From a virus: DNA of 30,809 bases. Positions within the stretch are counted from its first letter, which is position 1. Every line of letters begins with the position of its first letter. Under the pieces are notes generated by a model. That model had not been told where the DNA came from. It did not search any database and worked only from the letters and a program-made list of their open reading frames with translations. The position numbers and the translations under genes were made by a program. Location of the stretch: IMG/VR virus record IMGVR_UViG_3300036846_000588, positions 1 to 30,809 of that record. The stretch is one strand, 5' to 3'. Shown here piece by piece: positions 18,888 through 27,411 of the stretch.

Positions 18888-19270
18888 TGCGTGACTTGAC
18901 GACGCTGGATCGATTTCGTTTCGAGATGCCCGACATAACGGTGCGGGAGATGACGGGCGGCTATGGCGTCGAGGAAGTCGATGAGCGCCGCAACGGTTTC
19001 TTTGCGTTTTCTCGCGACGGCGTTGTGCTTCGCGTCGTCGCCGCATCGGGCGCGGGTTGGGATCATGTTTCGGTCTCGCTGGTGAACCGCTGCCCAACCT
19101 GGGAGGAAATGGAATTCATCGCGCGGCTGTTCTTCAATGACGACGAAGTGGCGATGCAGCTCCACGTCCCGGCCGCCGACCACATCAACCGTCACCCATT
19201 CACGCTGCACTGGTGGCGGCCGATTTCCAAGCTGCGCAAAATCCCGCTGCCACCAAAAAGGCTGGTGTGA
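18887..19270 (+). CDS. DUF7694-like protein (127 aa)
   Basis: A 127-aa protein with the signature of phage DUF7694-like proteins. The chain contains 'GWDHVSVSLVNRCPTWEEMEFIARLFFNDDEVAMQLHV' at about 57-95 and 'NHPF.LH.WRP' near 104-113. Function unknown; a small globular enzyme-like fold is likely from the regular strand-helix pattern. The start (TGATG) overlaps the XRE gene and the end overlaps the next gene the same way. Confidence 0.75.
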   Translation: MRDLTTLDRFRFEMPDITVREMTGGYGVEEVDERRNGFFAFSRDGVVLRVVAASGAGWDHVSVSLVNRCPTWEEMEFIARLFFNDDEVAMQLHVPAADHINRHPFTLHWWRPISKLRKIPLPPKRLV

Positions 19271-19497
19271 TGGCGACTGAGCTGCCAGCATGGATTGTCT
19301 ACGATCACCCAACGGATTTTCCCGACGATTATGTCGCGCGGCTTTGGATGTTTCTGCCGCCGCCGGCCGCCCCGACGTCGCACATCATCACTTGCAAAAA
19401 TCTCGATGCCTTGCGCTTCATGCTCGAAGACGAAGGCTTCATTTGCATTGGGCGCGAACCTGACGACGATCCTAAAATTGTGGAGGTTTGGGTGTGA
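19270..19497 (+). CDS. Hypothetical small phage protein (75 aa)
   Basis: Seventy-five residues, MATELPAWIVYDHPTDFPDD at the start. The core resembles small phage proteins with 'Y..RLW.......PT' openings (DYVARLWMFLPPPAAPTSHI). The end reads CIGREPDDDPKIVEVWV. Translational coupling is shown by TGATG at the start and by overlap of the stop with the resolvase GTG (GTGA). Function unknown. Confidence 0.7.
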   Translation: MATELPAWIVYDHPTDFPDDYVARLWMFLPPPAAPTSHIITCKNLDALRFMLEDEGFICIGREPDDDPKIVEVWV

Positions 19498-19982
19498 AAA
19501 CTCTTGGCATTGATCCGGGCGCCAAAGGCGCCATTGTGCTGTTCGGTGACACGTTGGCCATCCTCGCAATCTGGGACATGCCCACCGTGATGGTCAAAGG
19601 CAAGGTGCGGGTCGATGCCGCCGCGGTCGGGCACATCTTACGCGAAGCCGCACCCGATGAAGCCTTCATGGAACGCGTCGGTGCGATGCCCGGCCAGGGT
19701 GTGGCCAGCATGTTCGCTTTCGGCATGGCCACGGGGATCGTCCTGGGGGCGCTGGCGGCGCTTGAAATCCCGGTGACGCTCCTCACCCCGACCGAATGGA
19801 AAGGCGCTCTGCGCGTCCCTAAAGACAAGGGCGCGGCGCGCGCTCGCGCCAGCCAACTGTTGCCGTCCTATGCGGACCGCTGGCCGATGAACAAGCATGA
19901 CGGGCGAGCTGAGGCGGCGTTGATTGGTCTCTACGGGATCGGGCGCGGCGCGGTGGCACGGCATGAGCTAATCGAGTGGTGA
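19494..19982 (+). CDS. RuvC-like Holliday junction resolvase
   Basis: A 162-aa member of the RuvC-type nuclease group. The RNase H-like core opens TLGIDPGAKGA (Asp7). The second acid is Glu60 (DEAFMERVGAMPGQGVASMF). The 'PTEWKGALRVPKDKGAARARA' helix resembles the DNA-contacting part of RuvC-like nucleases, and the C-terminal acid is Asp136 (KHDGRAEAALIGLYG). It would resolve branched DNA formed in phage replication and recombination before packaging. GTG at 19494 is preferred over the TTG at 19488 because GGAGG lies 7 nt before the GTG and 1 nt before the TTG. Among family members it is complete. Confidence 0.88.
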   Translation: MKTLGIDPGAKGAIVLFGDTLAILAIWDMPTVMVKGKVRVDAAAVGHILREAAPDEAFMERVGAMPGQGVASMFAFGMATGIVLGALAALEIPVTLLTPTEWKGALRVPKDKGAARARASQLLPSYADRWPMNKHDGRAEAALIGLYGIGRGAVARHELIEW

Positions 19983-19988
19983 TCAAAA

Positions 19989-20177
19989 ATGCCTTTGGGG
20001 CCTGGAAAATACGGTAATCTTGCCGCATCTGCCCGCGATCAAACCGATGCGGCGGCGGCTATCGTCATGATTATTGACGGTGTTGATGGCAGTGGGTTCA
20101 GTATCGTTGGACATATTTCACCACATATTTTGGTGAAAATTCTGCGCAGTATGGCGGACCAAATTGAACAATCCTAA
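19989..20177 (+). CDS. Small hypothetical phage protein (62 aa)
   Basis: Sixty-two residues starting MPLGPGKYGNLAASARDQTDA, with 'IVMIIDGVDGSGFSIVGHI' in the middle. The MPLGPGKYD opening and the central strand pattern occur widely in small proteins of alphaproteobacterial phages; function unknown. It is the last gene of the rightward cluster and its last 4 bp overlap the end of the leftward primase-helicase, so the two transcripts converge here. No terminator is visible between them. Confidence 0.75.
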   Translation: MPLGPGKYGNLAASARDQTDAAAAIVMIIDGVDGSGFSIVGHISPHILVKILRSMADQIEQS

Positions 20178-22420
20178 TTTTTCTTGCGGTCTTTCAGCAC
20201 AGCAGCCGCCAGGAATTCGCCGCTCAGCGATGTCAGTCGTAGGTCATTCGTCCACACCGTGACAGGCAGCGAGCCTCCTATTCGCGTTCGCGCTCCGATG
20301 GTGAAATAGCCGTATTTTCGCAGCGCCGTCATTACATGACCTTGGTGCATGTGATCAGCGCCCCACTCGTTGGCGTCCTGTATTTCGCCGACCGTCAACA
20401 GCACGCGACCATGAAACAAGCCGCCTTCGCCAAATTGGTCTTTGAGCCAGCGGTTTGCCGGCGACATCGCCGCATCGATCATGTCGCGTTTGGCCTGTGT
20501 CATCGGGGGGCGGGCCGCTGGATCGAATTTGGAAATGTCACGGCTCATCAGCCAACCGACGCAAACCGCATCGCCGCCGTTATCATAGTAGCTCCACAGC
20601 TCGTTGTAATAAGCGTCGGGTTGCGGGACCATCAGCGAGCGGACAACATCGAAGCGGCGATCCTCCTCGTCGAGCCCAAGGGCGTTGCCGTAATTGGTGC
20701 AGATGATCCAATTGTGAAACCGGTATCCCGCACGAAGCTTCTCATATTTCTGCTCGATTTGCGGGGCGCCCTCCTCGATGCCGATATAATTTTTGATGAT
20801 CAAATACATTTGCCCCTTTTCGAAATTGCGCATCTCGGGGATCAAAATCAATTCGTGGTCTAAAAACGCGTTGTATTTGCTCAATAGGTCTTGCGGCGTC
20901 AGCTTGACGTAATTGCCTTCGCCAAGCCCACGTAACAGCGGCAGAAAGGCGGTATCTTTACCGATGCCTTGGGCGTCCGAATACAGCACCAGCGCGTGGC
21001 CGATCTTAGAGCCTGGTTTTTGTTTGATGAACGCCATGAAATCAAAACAGCGATTGCGCGCGTCCTCGTCGGGCACCATGTTTTCCCAGTGGCGCAGCCA
21101 CAGCGTCGGCTCGACGCCTAGCACCGGATCGAGCGACGATGGGCGCCAGCCGTTGAGCATGCTGTCGCTCTTGACGAAAATTGGTGCGCCGGGTCGATAG
21201 GCGACTGTCGTCGCTTTGCGAGCCCGCTTATCGTTTTGGAAAAGCGCCGCCGCCGTCTTGCGTCCGGTCAAGCCATAGGGAACGACATGGGCATGCAGGG
21301 CGTTGAAAAAATCTTTCGATACGCCGCGGCCGGTGGTCTCCTCGTGAAACCCGCCATCGTGCGCAATCCAACCCTGCACCATGTTCTTCAACGCCAGCTC
21401 GGCGGGGTCGGCGGGGTAGCTGTCCTCAGGCACCGCCTCGTCGAAATCGTCTTGCGCCTGCGAGCCGGTGCCGCTCTTGTCGACCAGCCATTGCCAGCCG
21501 ACCAGCGTTTCGGTGATGCTGTCCCACCGCTTGCGCGTCGCTTCGTCCTCGGTCGACCGCACGCCTGGGGCCCATTCGAGCACGTCGGGATAATATTCTT
21601 CGCAGTCGGAACCCAACGCCCCCTTGATCGCGGCGAGGTGGCGAACGAATTCGTCATGCCCCAGTTCCGCCGGCCGGTACTCGGCGAGCAACGCCAACAC
21701 ATGCTGCGGCGACGGTGCGAGCTTGGAAGGGTCACCCAGCTTCGTGCGGTGGCCGCTGGTGAGGTTTCCCGACGATCCGGTCCCTTTGAGCGGCGTGATG
21801 CCAAAAACCTTTGGGATGCCTTCCATGATGACGGCTTGGACCTGTTCCGCCGTGATCACGGTTAGATTGTAGGGCCCCAGCTCGCACGGATGGGGCGAGG
21901 ACCATCGATAGGGCTCGCCGCTCTTGTGCATGCCCTCGACGCAATAGAATTGCCCAAGGCCCAACAGCTCGACCGCGTGCGGTTTGGCGCCCTCGGGATC
22001 GCCGGGCAGGCGGAACGCCAGCCGCCGCTTGCGCAGGTACGTCGAGCCGGCAGCATACATCGCCAGGACGTGCGACGAACCTTCGACGCTGCGGACCGGT
22101 GCGGGCCCCAGCTCTTTCAACAGATAGGCGGTGACGTCGCGTGCTAGCTCGGGATGATTGATGTCGTTATCGGCGCCGGGGTAATTCCGGCTCAGCATGC
22201 CGACGGTGGCGCCGTCGTGGGACGCCTGTTTGGCCTCGGCGACCGTCATCATGCGGGTCGCCAAGCTGTCGCTGATGCCGACCCACATCCCGTTTGCTTT
22301 TCGGTAGGCCGGAACCTTGCCGCGCATCGCCGGGGAGATGGTTTTACTTGGCGCGTCTGGTGGCGCGACGCTGGTCAGCTCTGTGCTCTCGTAAGTCTTC
22401 ACCCAGCCACGCCATGACAT
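20174..22420 (-). CDS. Primase-helicase (prim-pol plus DUF5906 helicase)
   Basis: A 748-aa replication protein with two parts. The N-terminal half is prim-pol-like: acids Asp84/Asp86 (YPGADNDI), the S-x-H motif near 115-117 (EGSSH) and a third acid near Glu151 (HAVELLG). The C-terminal half is an SF3/DUF5906-type ATPase. It has a Walker A QGIGKDT at 484-490, a hydrophobic-then-acid strand ILIPEM at 524-529, the Asn-containing sensor WIICTNYGNAL near 571-581, and a DRRFDVV at 587-593 acting as arginine finger. The chain combines priming and unwinding at the phage origin. ATG at 22420 after AAGGGAGG. It is the last gene of the leftward replication module, behind its own operator-bearing gap. 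Confidence 0.87.
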   Translation of the reverse strand: MSWRGWVKTYESTELTSVAPPDAPSKTISPAMRGKVPAYRKANGMWVGISDSLATRMMTVAEAKQASHDGATVGMLSRNYPGADNDINHPELARDVTAYLLKELGPAPVRSVEGSSHVLAMYAAGSTYLRKRRLAFRLPGDPEGAKPHAVELLGLGQFYCVEGMHKSGEPYRWSSPHPCELGPYNLTVITAEQVQAVIMEGIPKVFGITPLKGTGSSGNLTSGHRTKLGDPSKLAPSPQHVLALLAEYRPAELGHDEFVRHLAAIKGALGSDCEEYYPDVLEWAPGVRSTEDEATRKRWDSITETLVGWQWLVDKSGTGSQAQDDFDEAVPEDSYPADPAELALKNMVQGWIAHDGGFHEETTGRGVSKDFFNALHAHVVPYGLTGRKTAAALFQNDKRARKATTVAYRPGAPIFVKSDSMLNGWRPSSLDPVLGVEPTLWLRHWENMVPDEDARNRCFDFMAFIKQKPGSKIGHALVLYSDAQGIGKDTAFLPLLRGLGEGNYVKLTPQDLLSKYNAFLDHELILIPEMRNFEKGQMYLIIKNYIGIEEGAPQIEQKYEKLRAGYRFHNWIICTNYGNALGLDEEDRRFDVVRSLMVPQPDAYYNELWSYYDNGGDAVCVGWLMSRDISKFDPAARPPMTQAKRDMIDAAMSPANRWLKDQFGEGGLFHGRVLLTVGEIQDANEWGADHMHQGHVMTALRKYGYFTIGARTRIGGSLPVTVWTNDLRLTSLSGEFLAAAVLKDRKKN

Positions 22421-22585
22421 GGCGCCGCCTCCCTTCCCGTAGGGCGTTTCTTTAAAGAAGGGGCCGGATGCTGGTACGCTGTGCGGTGTGTAGCAACTCG
22501 GCCCCTTTGAGTTGTAACGGGCCCCCCAACGAACAAGTCGTGTAAAGTTGAGGGATGCTCAACCTGCGCCGTCACAAATTCACAG
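22421..22585 (-). promoter_or_regulatory. Gap before the primase gene with a perfect dyad
   Basis: 165 bp with the perfect operator TTGAGGGATGCTCAA (22548-22562), one iteron copy TGTAGCAA (22489-22496) and a small hairpin CAACTC-N9-GAGTTG (22495-22515). A promoter is likely but no clear -35 exists in register. The gap separates the polymerase stop from the primase start, which is otherwise a close leftward gene order. Confidence 0.55.
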
Positions 22586-24829
22586 TCAAGCTTTCGCATA
22601 ACGGTGACCTTGGGCGCCCGCCGCTTTGAGCGGAAAGCCCGGTGCCCATGCTGGAACCTCGCTCATGATGGCGACGAATTCGGCGACGCTGCCGACGCTT
22701 TCGAGCGTTTCGGCAATCAGCTCGTCATGCACGCTGAGGATCAGCGGATAGCCAGCCGCTTCGAGCCGCAGCATGGCACTCGCGAGAAAGTCACGGCACA
22801 TGCCTTGAATGCAATTTTCGAACAGCTTGCCGCCCCATGTGCTTTCCTTTTTCCATTGCTTGGTATAGCTGTCGATACCCCAGTAATGTATTTTCCAGTA
22901 TTTGGTTGGAACAGTTTCGCCATTGTCGGTGATTTCCACATCCTCTTTGGTCGCTTCGATGGTTGGGCGCCGATACCACAACAGCCGACCGGACGGCAGA
23001 CGGCATTGCAGCCAATGCGGCACTCGACGATAGGCAAACGGCCCGCACTTGAAAATCTTATTAGGATTGGCAATGGCGGCCTTGGCGCATTTTTCGAGTG
23101 CATACCAGAAATCGACGACACGCGGATTTTTCTCGCGCCAGCCATAGACGCCTTGCTCGCAGATTTCGAACGGCAGAACGATGCGGCCTTTTTTCTTGCA
23201 GTTGCGCTGAAACGCCGATGGCCCCATGCCGTAACCGCAGCCGAGAATGGTTTCCTTGCCGACAAACCGCGGGATGATGTTGCGCTTGGAATTGTGGAGC
23301 TGCGCCACCTCCTCGACGGAAAGTCCGAAGATCGACGCGCCCATCGTTTCATAGATCGGCGCGTCGGTCGCGAACAGCTCGACCATCTCGGCTTCTTTGG
23401 CGGCCCACACGCAACCGCGCGCCTCGACCTGGGCATAGTCGGCGAAATAGAGCTTACATCCGGGCGCGGCGACGAGCGCACCGCGCATCATCCGGGCGAT
23501 GACGTCAAACGGCGAGCCCCATGTCAGCTCAAAAGTCTCGTCGTCCATATCGCGCATGTCGCGGAAAGCTTGGTCCCAGCCGCCCGGCTCGCTGATACCC
23601 AGCCGCACCAGATTTTGCATCTGAATGCCGCGCCCGCCCCACCGGCCAGGGCCGGCGGCATGGTATTGCAGATTGCCGCGCGCCCGACCGACTGGCGCCT
23701 GAGCGATGAATTTGTCGAGCTTGCTGAGCGAGGATTTGCCGGCTTCCAGCCGCAGCTCGAATGCCGCCCGCACGCTCGGGGCATCGCCGGGTTGCCAATC
23801 GGCATTGCGCTTGCCGGGCACCGCGTCGAGCACATGCACAGCCTCGGGCGCCTCGATTTCCTCCTCGTCAAAATCGGCGTCATCGGCCTCGTCGATAGCT
23901 TCCTCTAGGAGATCGAGCAAAGCATTCTTGTCGACACTTTCGGTCTCGTATTTTTCACCGCTGCGCCGGGTCTTAGTGACGATCTTGAATTCGACGCCCT
24001 CGGCGATGGCGAAGGTTTTGAGGCGGTTGACCTGAGTGACCTTCTCGACGGCGCCGCCGGTCACCTGAGCAATCCGCCGATTGACCCGCTCCATCGCCCG
24101 CCCGGCAAGCGCATGAGCCGTGCGGACAAATTCCAGATCGATATGCACGCCGCGAAAATTCATGTGCTGGTCAAGATGCCAAACTGATATCTCTTGCGGC
24201 TGCAACGGCCGCAAACGATGATCCGCCTCGATTTCGGTCCGCACGTCGGCGACGCAATACTCGGTCAGCCGGGCGAGCTTGTCAGCGTCGTAATGCCAAT
24301 AAATTCGGGAAGGGTCTTCGCCTTTGCGGGCCTGACGCGGCTTGCACATTTGCAGCATCAGCCGATGGCCGATTTTGTCTTTCTTGGACGGGAGATCGAG
24401 CACCATGCCCAGTCGGTCAAGATCGAGCGGGAGCGCCTGCACCGCAGCACGCGCCATCGTGCAGTCGATTTGGTCAAGCGCGGGCGCCGGCCACTCCAAT
24501 TTCGGAACGGCATGGTAGCCGTCCATCGCCATTTCGAAAGCGGCGTTGTGACCGGCAACCGTCGCGCCTTGGGCGATCAGCGTGCCGATTTCGTCGGGAA
24601 AGGGGGGACATTTAGAAACATAATCTGCCAAACTACCATCGACCGCACCTTGCCAGATGATCGGCGTGTTGTAGTGGCCCAGCGTCCCTTTGAGCCGCGG
24701 CCATTCGACAATCCATACCGCGCACAGGATGCGCGTCGAGGGATGCGCGGCGTAGACGTGAGCACCGACTTTCCGAAGATCGACGGTGCTGCGCGTTTCA
24801 TAATCGCGGTGAATGATCGGGGCGGACAT
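22586..24829 (-). CDS. Family A DNA polymerase with 3'-5' exonuclease
   Basis: A 747-aa polymerase. Exonuclease motifs: DYE at 9-11, GHNAAFE at 93-99 (Glu99 where Pol I has Asp) and YCVAD at 191-195 with Asp195. Palm and finger motifs: FADYAQVEAR at 462-471 (Asp464), KETILGCGYGMG at 525-536 (Lys525, Tyr533), and VHDE at 700-703 (Asp702). An acidic, low-complexity insert sits at about 303-330. It copies phage DNA and proofreads it. No 5'-nuclease domain. The stop of the SSB gene directly precedes the ATG, so both are translated together. It has the layout of phage polymerases replacing host Pol III. Confidence 0.93.
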   Translation of the reverse strand: MSAPIIHRDYETRSTVDLRKVGAHVYAAHPSTRILCAVWIVEWPRLKGTLGHYNTPIIWQGAVDGSLADYVSKCPPFPDEIGTLIAQGATVAGHNAAFEMAMDGYHAVPKLEWPAPALDQIDCTMARAAVQALPLDLDRLGMVLDLPSKKDKIGHRLMLQMCKPRQARKGEDPSRIYWHYDADKLARLTEYCVADVRTEIEADHRLRPLQPQEISVWHLDQHMNFRGVHIDLEFVRTAHALAGRAMERVNRRIAQVTGGAVEKVTQVNRLKTFAIAEGVEFKIVTKTRRSGEKYETESVDKNALLDLLEEAIDEADDADFDEEEIEAPEAVHVLDAVPGKRNADWQPGDAPSVRAAFELRLEAGKSSLSKLDKFIAQAPVGRARGNLQYHAAGPGRWGGRGIQMQNLVRLGISEPGGWDQAFRDMRDMDDETFELTWGSPFDVIARMMRGALVAAPGCKLYFADYAQVEARGCVWAAKEAEMVELFATDAPIYETMGASIFGLSVEEVAQLHNSKRNIIPRFVGKETILGCGYGMGPSAFQRNCKKKGRIVLPFEICEQGVYGWREKNPRVVDFWYALEKCAKAAIANPNKIFKCGPFAYRRVPHWLQCRLPSGRLLWYRRPTIEATKEDVEITDNGETVPTKYWKIHYWGIDSYTKQWKKESTWGGKLFENCIQGMCRDFLASAMLRLEAAGYPLILSVHDELIAETLESVGSVAEFVAIMSEVPAWAPGFPLKAAGAQGHRYAKA

Positions 24830-25498
24830 TTACCACTGCGCGTCGTCGTCGTCCTCGCCGGTTTCGAACGCGTCGCCTTGCCCGCTCCATTCTTCGGACG
24901 CGTCGTCGAAATCGTCCTCGGCGATAGGGCGCTCGGCGCCAAAACGCTTGTCGGCCTTTAGGAGCTGCACGTTGCTCAGTCCAAACGTGACGCCGTTATT
25001 CTTACCCTTAATTTCGAAATGGTAAGCTTCGATAGTGGCGCGGGCCCAGCGACCGCCATAGATTTCGCGCAAGTCGGTGATGACCGGGAATTTGCCGTCT
25101 TCGCCACGGATCGCGCCGACCACATGCGGGGGCTTGATGTCCGGTGCCGCCTTGGCGTTGGCGCGGACCATGACCCAGCCTTCCCAGTTGCCGGGCAGCG
25201 GCGTTTTGGCGACGTTCGAATTATAGTCGTCGAAATCTTTGAGCACCAGTTCCGGGGTTTGCTTGATCCGCGGCCAGCTCTTTTGATCGGGGCCGAATTT
25301 GGCGATCATCGCTTCTTTCAGGCATTTCTTGAACGGTGCGGGATCGGTGCCGGCCGGAAACAACATCGTCAGTTGGTAGGTTTCGCGCCCGCTCTCCTCA
25401 TCTTTGCGCGGCGCCATCGGCGGCAAAGTCGGGAAGGACATCCGAAACGGCGGGGTTCGCATGCGACGGGGGTTCGGCTTTTTCAGTTGGGTGTCCAT
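24830..25498 (-). CDS. Single-strand DNA-binding protein (DUF2815 / T7 gp2.5-like)
   Basis: A 222-aa protein of the DUF2815 (Enc34-type ssDNA-binding) family, the functional counterpart of T7 gp2.5. Family segments: 'MSFPTLPPMAPR', 'YQLTMLFPAGTDPAPFKKCLKEA' and 'GRWARATIEAYHFEIKGKNNGVTFGLSNVQLLK' near the end. The last 40 residues are acidic and end EDDDDAQW, the usual tail with a final aromatic that binds polymerase and helicase partners. It lies just before the polymerase gene in the operon. Overlaps the 61-aa gene by 16 bp at its start. Confidence 0.9.
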   Translation of the reverse strand: MDTQLKKPNPRRMRTPPFRMSFPTLPPMAPRKDEESGRETYQLTMLFPAGTDPAPFKKCLKEAMIAKFGPDQKSWPRIKQTPELVLKDFDDYNSNVAKTPLPGNWEGWVMVRANAKAAPDIKPPHVVGAIRGEDGKFPVITDLREIYGGRWARATIEAYHFEIKGKNNGVTFGLSNVQLLKADKRFGAERPIAEDDFDDASEEWSGQGDAFETGEDDDDAQW

Positions 25499-25668
25499 GT
25501 TTCAGTCTCCAGGGTTTCAGGGGTTTTGAGCATCAGCAACGCTTTTTCAGTTTCGCGATAAAGGTCCACATACTCATAAAAACTCATGGTGCCGAATTTC
25601 GTCCGATAAACAATCGGATTGGTTTCGACCAAATGCTCAATTTCTTTTTGGGTAATATGCCTCACCAC
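25483..25668 (-). CDS. Small hypothetical phage protein (61 aa)
   Basis: Sixty-one residues: 'MVRHITQKEIEHLVETNPIVYRTKFGTMSFYEYVDLYRETEKALLML' is mostly helical with a Tyr/Glu-rich middle. No family recognised. The GTG at 25668 is preferred because GAGGAGGG lies about 9 nt before it; it overlaps the stop of the exonuclease gene. It lies between the exonuclease and the single-strand binding protein, so a replication role is possible but unproven. Confidence 0.66.
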   Translation of the reverse strand: MVRHITQKEIEHLVETNPIVYRTKFGTMSFYEYVDLYRETEKALLMLKTPETLETETWTPN

Positions 25669-26882
25669 TCGCCCTCCTCAGCCGTGCCGTCGTCGAAATC
25701 GACCTGACTGGGATGCACCTCGATGCGAGGGCTATTGGCCCGCACCAGCGTCAAGCCCGACGAGACCGCCGGGCACAGCACCTTGAACGCGTCGGTCTTG
25801 CGGTCTTTCGGCGGCAACAGTTTCTCGACCTGGGCCGGGCTGAGGAGTTTGGTTTCCTGTATTGAGCTAAGCTCAACCCCGAAATCAAAACAAAGCACCT
25901 CTATCGCCTTGGCCTCATCCTCCCATTTGCGCCGGGCCTGTTTAGCGACCAGCTTGAAGCCGGGCAGGCCCACCGTTTCGGCGACGACGTGCGCGCGAGC
26001 CCGCACCGCGGTGAGCCACGTTTCGAACACGTCGGCGGCATTGAGCACATGGGCGAGCTGGTCGGGCGTCATCGTCGCCGGGTCGGGCACAGTGCCCGCC
26101 GCCGGCAAATTCAGGGCGTCGTCGAAATCGAGCTGCGCCGCTTCCAGGGTATAGTTACGAAGCGCCTCGCAGGTGCCGGCCGCACGGCAGAATTTGCAGT
26201 GCGAGCCGGGCACCAGTGGCGCACCGGGGTTTTTGGCGACCAGTGCGGCAGCGACCAGCTCGGCGCCGACCGCCTCGATGTCGGCAACCGGCCAACGATG
26301 CCGGCGCACCGGACCGTCTTTGTGCCATGCCCGCGGCTGCACCACCACCAGCTCGATTTCTTTGATGTCGTCGTAGAGCGTCGCCGGCAACACGTTGAGC
26401 GCGCCAAGGGCGTAATAGGCGAGCTGCAAATTCGGTCGACCGTCCGGGCGCGTCACCTCGACCACCTCGCCGCGACCGAATTTGGCGTCATAGACCGAAA
26501 GCACACTGTCCCAGCCCAGCCGCACGCAATCGGCGGTGCCGAAAAAATCGGGGTGCAGGGCTTTGAGATGGAATTTGGTTTCGATTAGCAGCTTGCCACC
26601 GCGCACCTCTTTGTCTTGGCGGATCGTGTCGACATATTTTTGCGTCGCTTCGATCAGCTCCTCATCGATTTCGACGGTCTCGACGGTGCGGCCGGCATAC
26701 TCGATGGCCTCCTGATTTTCGGTGAGGCAGAGGGCGGCGACGGCGTGACCCGCCGTGCCCTCTTGCGCGTAGCTCGACGGCGCGTCGGGCATGTTTTTTT
26801 GCGCCCGCACGGAACCGGGGCAGGCGGTCCAGCGGTGCGCGCCAGACGCACCAAGCGCGGAATGGTCGACCGGGGCGTTCAT
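25662..26882 (-). CDS. DUF2800 exonuclease (PD-(D/E)XK, Cas4-like)
   Basis: A 406-aa protein of the DUF2800 family, phage nucleases of the PD-(D/E)XK superfamily. Catalytic residues: His46 (EGTAGHAVA), Asp118 (FFGTADCVR), Asp132-Ala-Lys134 (VYDAKFG) and the Gln153-x-x-Tyr156 motif. Three Cys near the end of the nuclease domain (229, 232, 238, HCKFCRAAGTC) with Cys21 (WTACPG) form the four-Cys pattern of a Cas4/AddB-type Fe-S cluster. A C-terminal extension of about 165 aa has no clear domain. It likely makes 3' single-strand tails for recombination. A perfect operator lies inside the coding region. Confidence 0.9.
   Translation of the reverse strand: MNAPVDHSALGASGAHRWTACPGSVRAQKNMPDAPSSYAQEGTAGHAVAALCLTENQEAIEYAGRTVETVEIDEELIEATQKYVDTIRQDKEVRGGKLLIETKFHLKALHPDFFGTADCVRLGWDSVLSVYDAKFGRGEVVEVTRPDGRPNLQLAYYALGALNVLPATLYDDIKEIELVVVQPRAWHKDGPVRRHRWPVADIEAVGAELVAAALVAKNPGAPLVPGSHCKFCRAAGTCEALRNYTLEAAQLDFDDALNLPAAGTVPDPATMTPDQLAHVLNAADVFETWLTAVRARAHVVAETVGLPGFKLVAKQARRKWEDEAKAIEVLCFDFGVELSSIQETKLLSPAQVEKLLPPKDRKTDAFKVLCPAVSSGLTLVRANSPRIEVHPSQVDFDDGTAEEGEW
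25862..25876 (-). promoter_or_regulatory. Intragenic perfect operator in the exonuclease gene
   Basis: The perfect dyad TTGAGCTAAGCTCAA lies in the codons for VELSSIQ of the DUF2800 gene. On the minus strand the -10 register reads TTAGCT. No good -35 lies 17 bp upstream. It could be an internal start for the downstream SSB and polymerase genes, or a block to transcription from above. Confidence 0.6.
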
Positions 26883-26886
26883 GTGC

Positions 26887-27399
26887 TCACCCCGTCAGCT
26901 TGGCGACCAGCTTGTCGTAATCCTCAGGCTTGACGTCGATCAGGCGGGTCACCCCGGCGACGTCCTGCATCACCTGCCGTGCTGCCACTTGCCCGCCGTG
27001 GGCCTTGGCATAGGCGCCAAGAGCTTCGATCACCTGTTCGCGGGTTACCGCCGCCCCGTTTCCTCTCGACGCCTGGGGGGCCGTCTCCTGGGCTTCCTGG
27101 GCCGCCTCAGCCTTGGGCTTGGGCGGTCGACCGCGCTTCGGCTTGTCGGCCGCAGCGGCGTCGCCGTTGGTTGGCTTGGGGTCCAATTCGTCGGTCTCGA
27201 CGGCCGGCGCTGCCGCCTCGATGTTGACCGCGAGACCTTGGGGCCGCAGCCGACGCCGCAATTCCTCGACCAGCTCCTCGCTGGTGGCGGTGGCGACGCT
27301 TTTTTGCATCCCCCCGACAAGGCGAATGCATTCACCAAGGTTTTCGCCCTGCAATGTGATTGTGATGACCGGTTCCCGAATTTCCATTTCCCTTTTCAT
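26887..27399 (-). CDS. AT-hook protein (170 aa)
   Basis: A 170-aa protein starting MKREMEIREPVITITLQGENL, with a helix 'TSEELVEELRRRLRPQG' near 39-55. A disordered Ala/Pro/Lys-rich centre contains KPKRGRPPKPK, an AT-hook, near 86-96. The C-terminal part is helical (VIEALGAYAKAHGGQVAARQVMQDV, then PEDYDKLVAKL). Such Cdd1- or HU-like pieces bind DNA loosely; the precise role is unknown. Start: ATG at 27399 follows AGGAG at a short 4-nt spacing; the ATG at 27387 after AAAAGGG is possible. It sits between helicase and exonuclease genes. Confidence 0.66.
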   Translation of the reverse strand: MKREMEIREPVITITLQGENLGECIRLVGGMQKSVATATSEELVEELRRRLRPQGLAVNIEAAAPAVETDELDPKPTNGDAAAADKPKRGRPPKPKAEAAQEAQETAPQASRGNGAAVTREQVIEALGAYAKAHGGQVAARQVMQDVAGVTRLIDVKPEDYDKLVAKLTG

Positions 27400-27411
27400 G
27401 ACACTCCTCAC

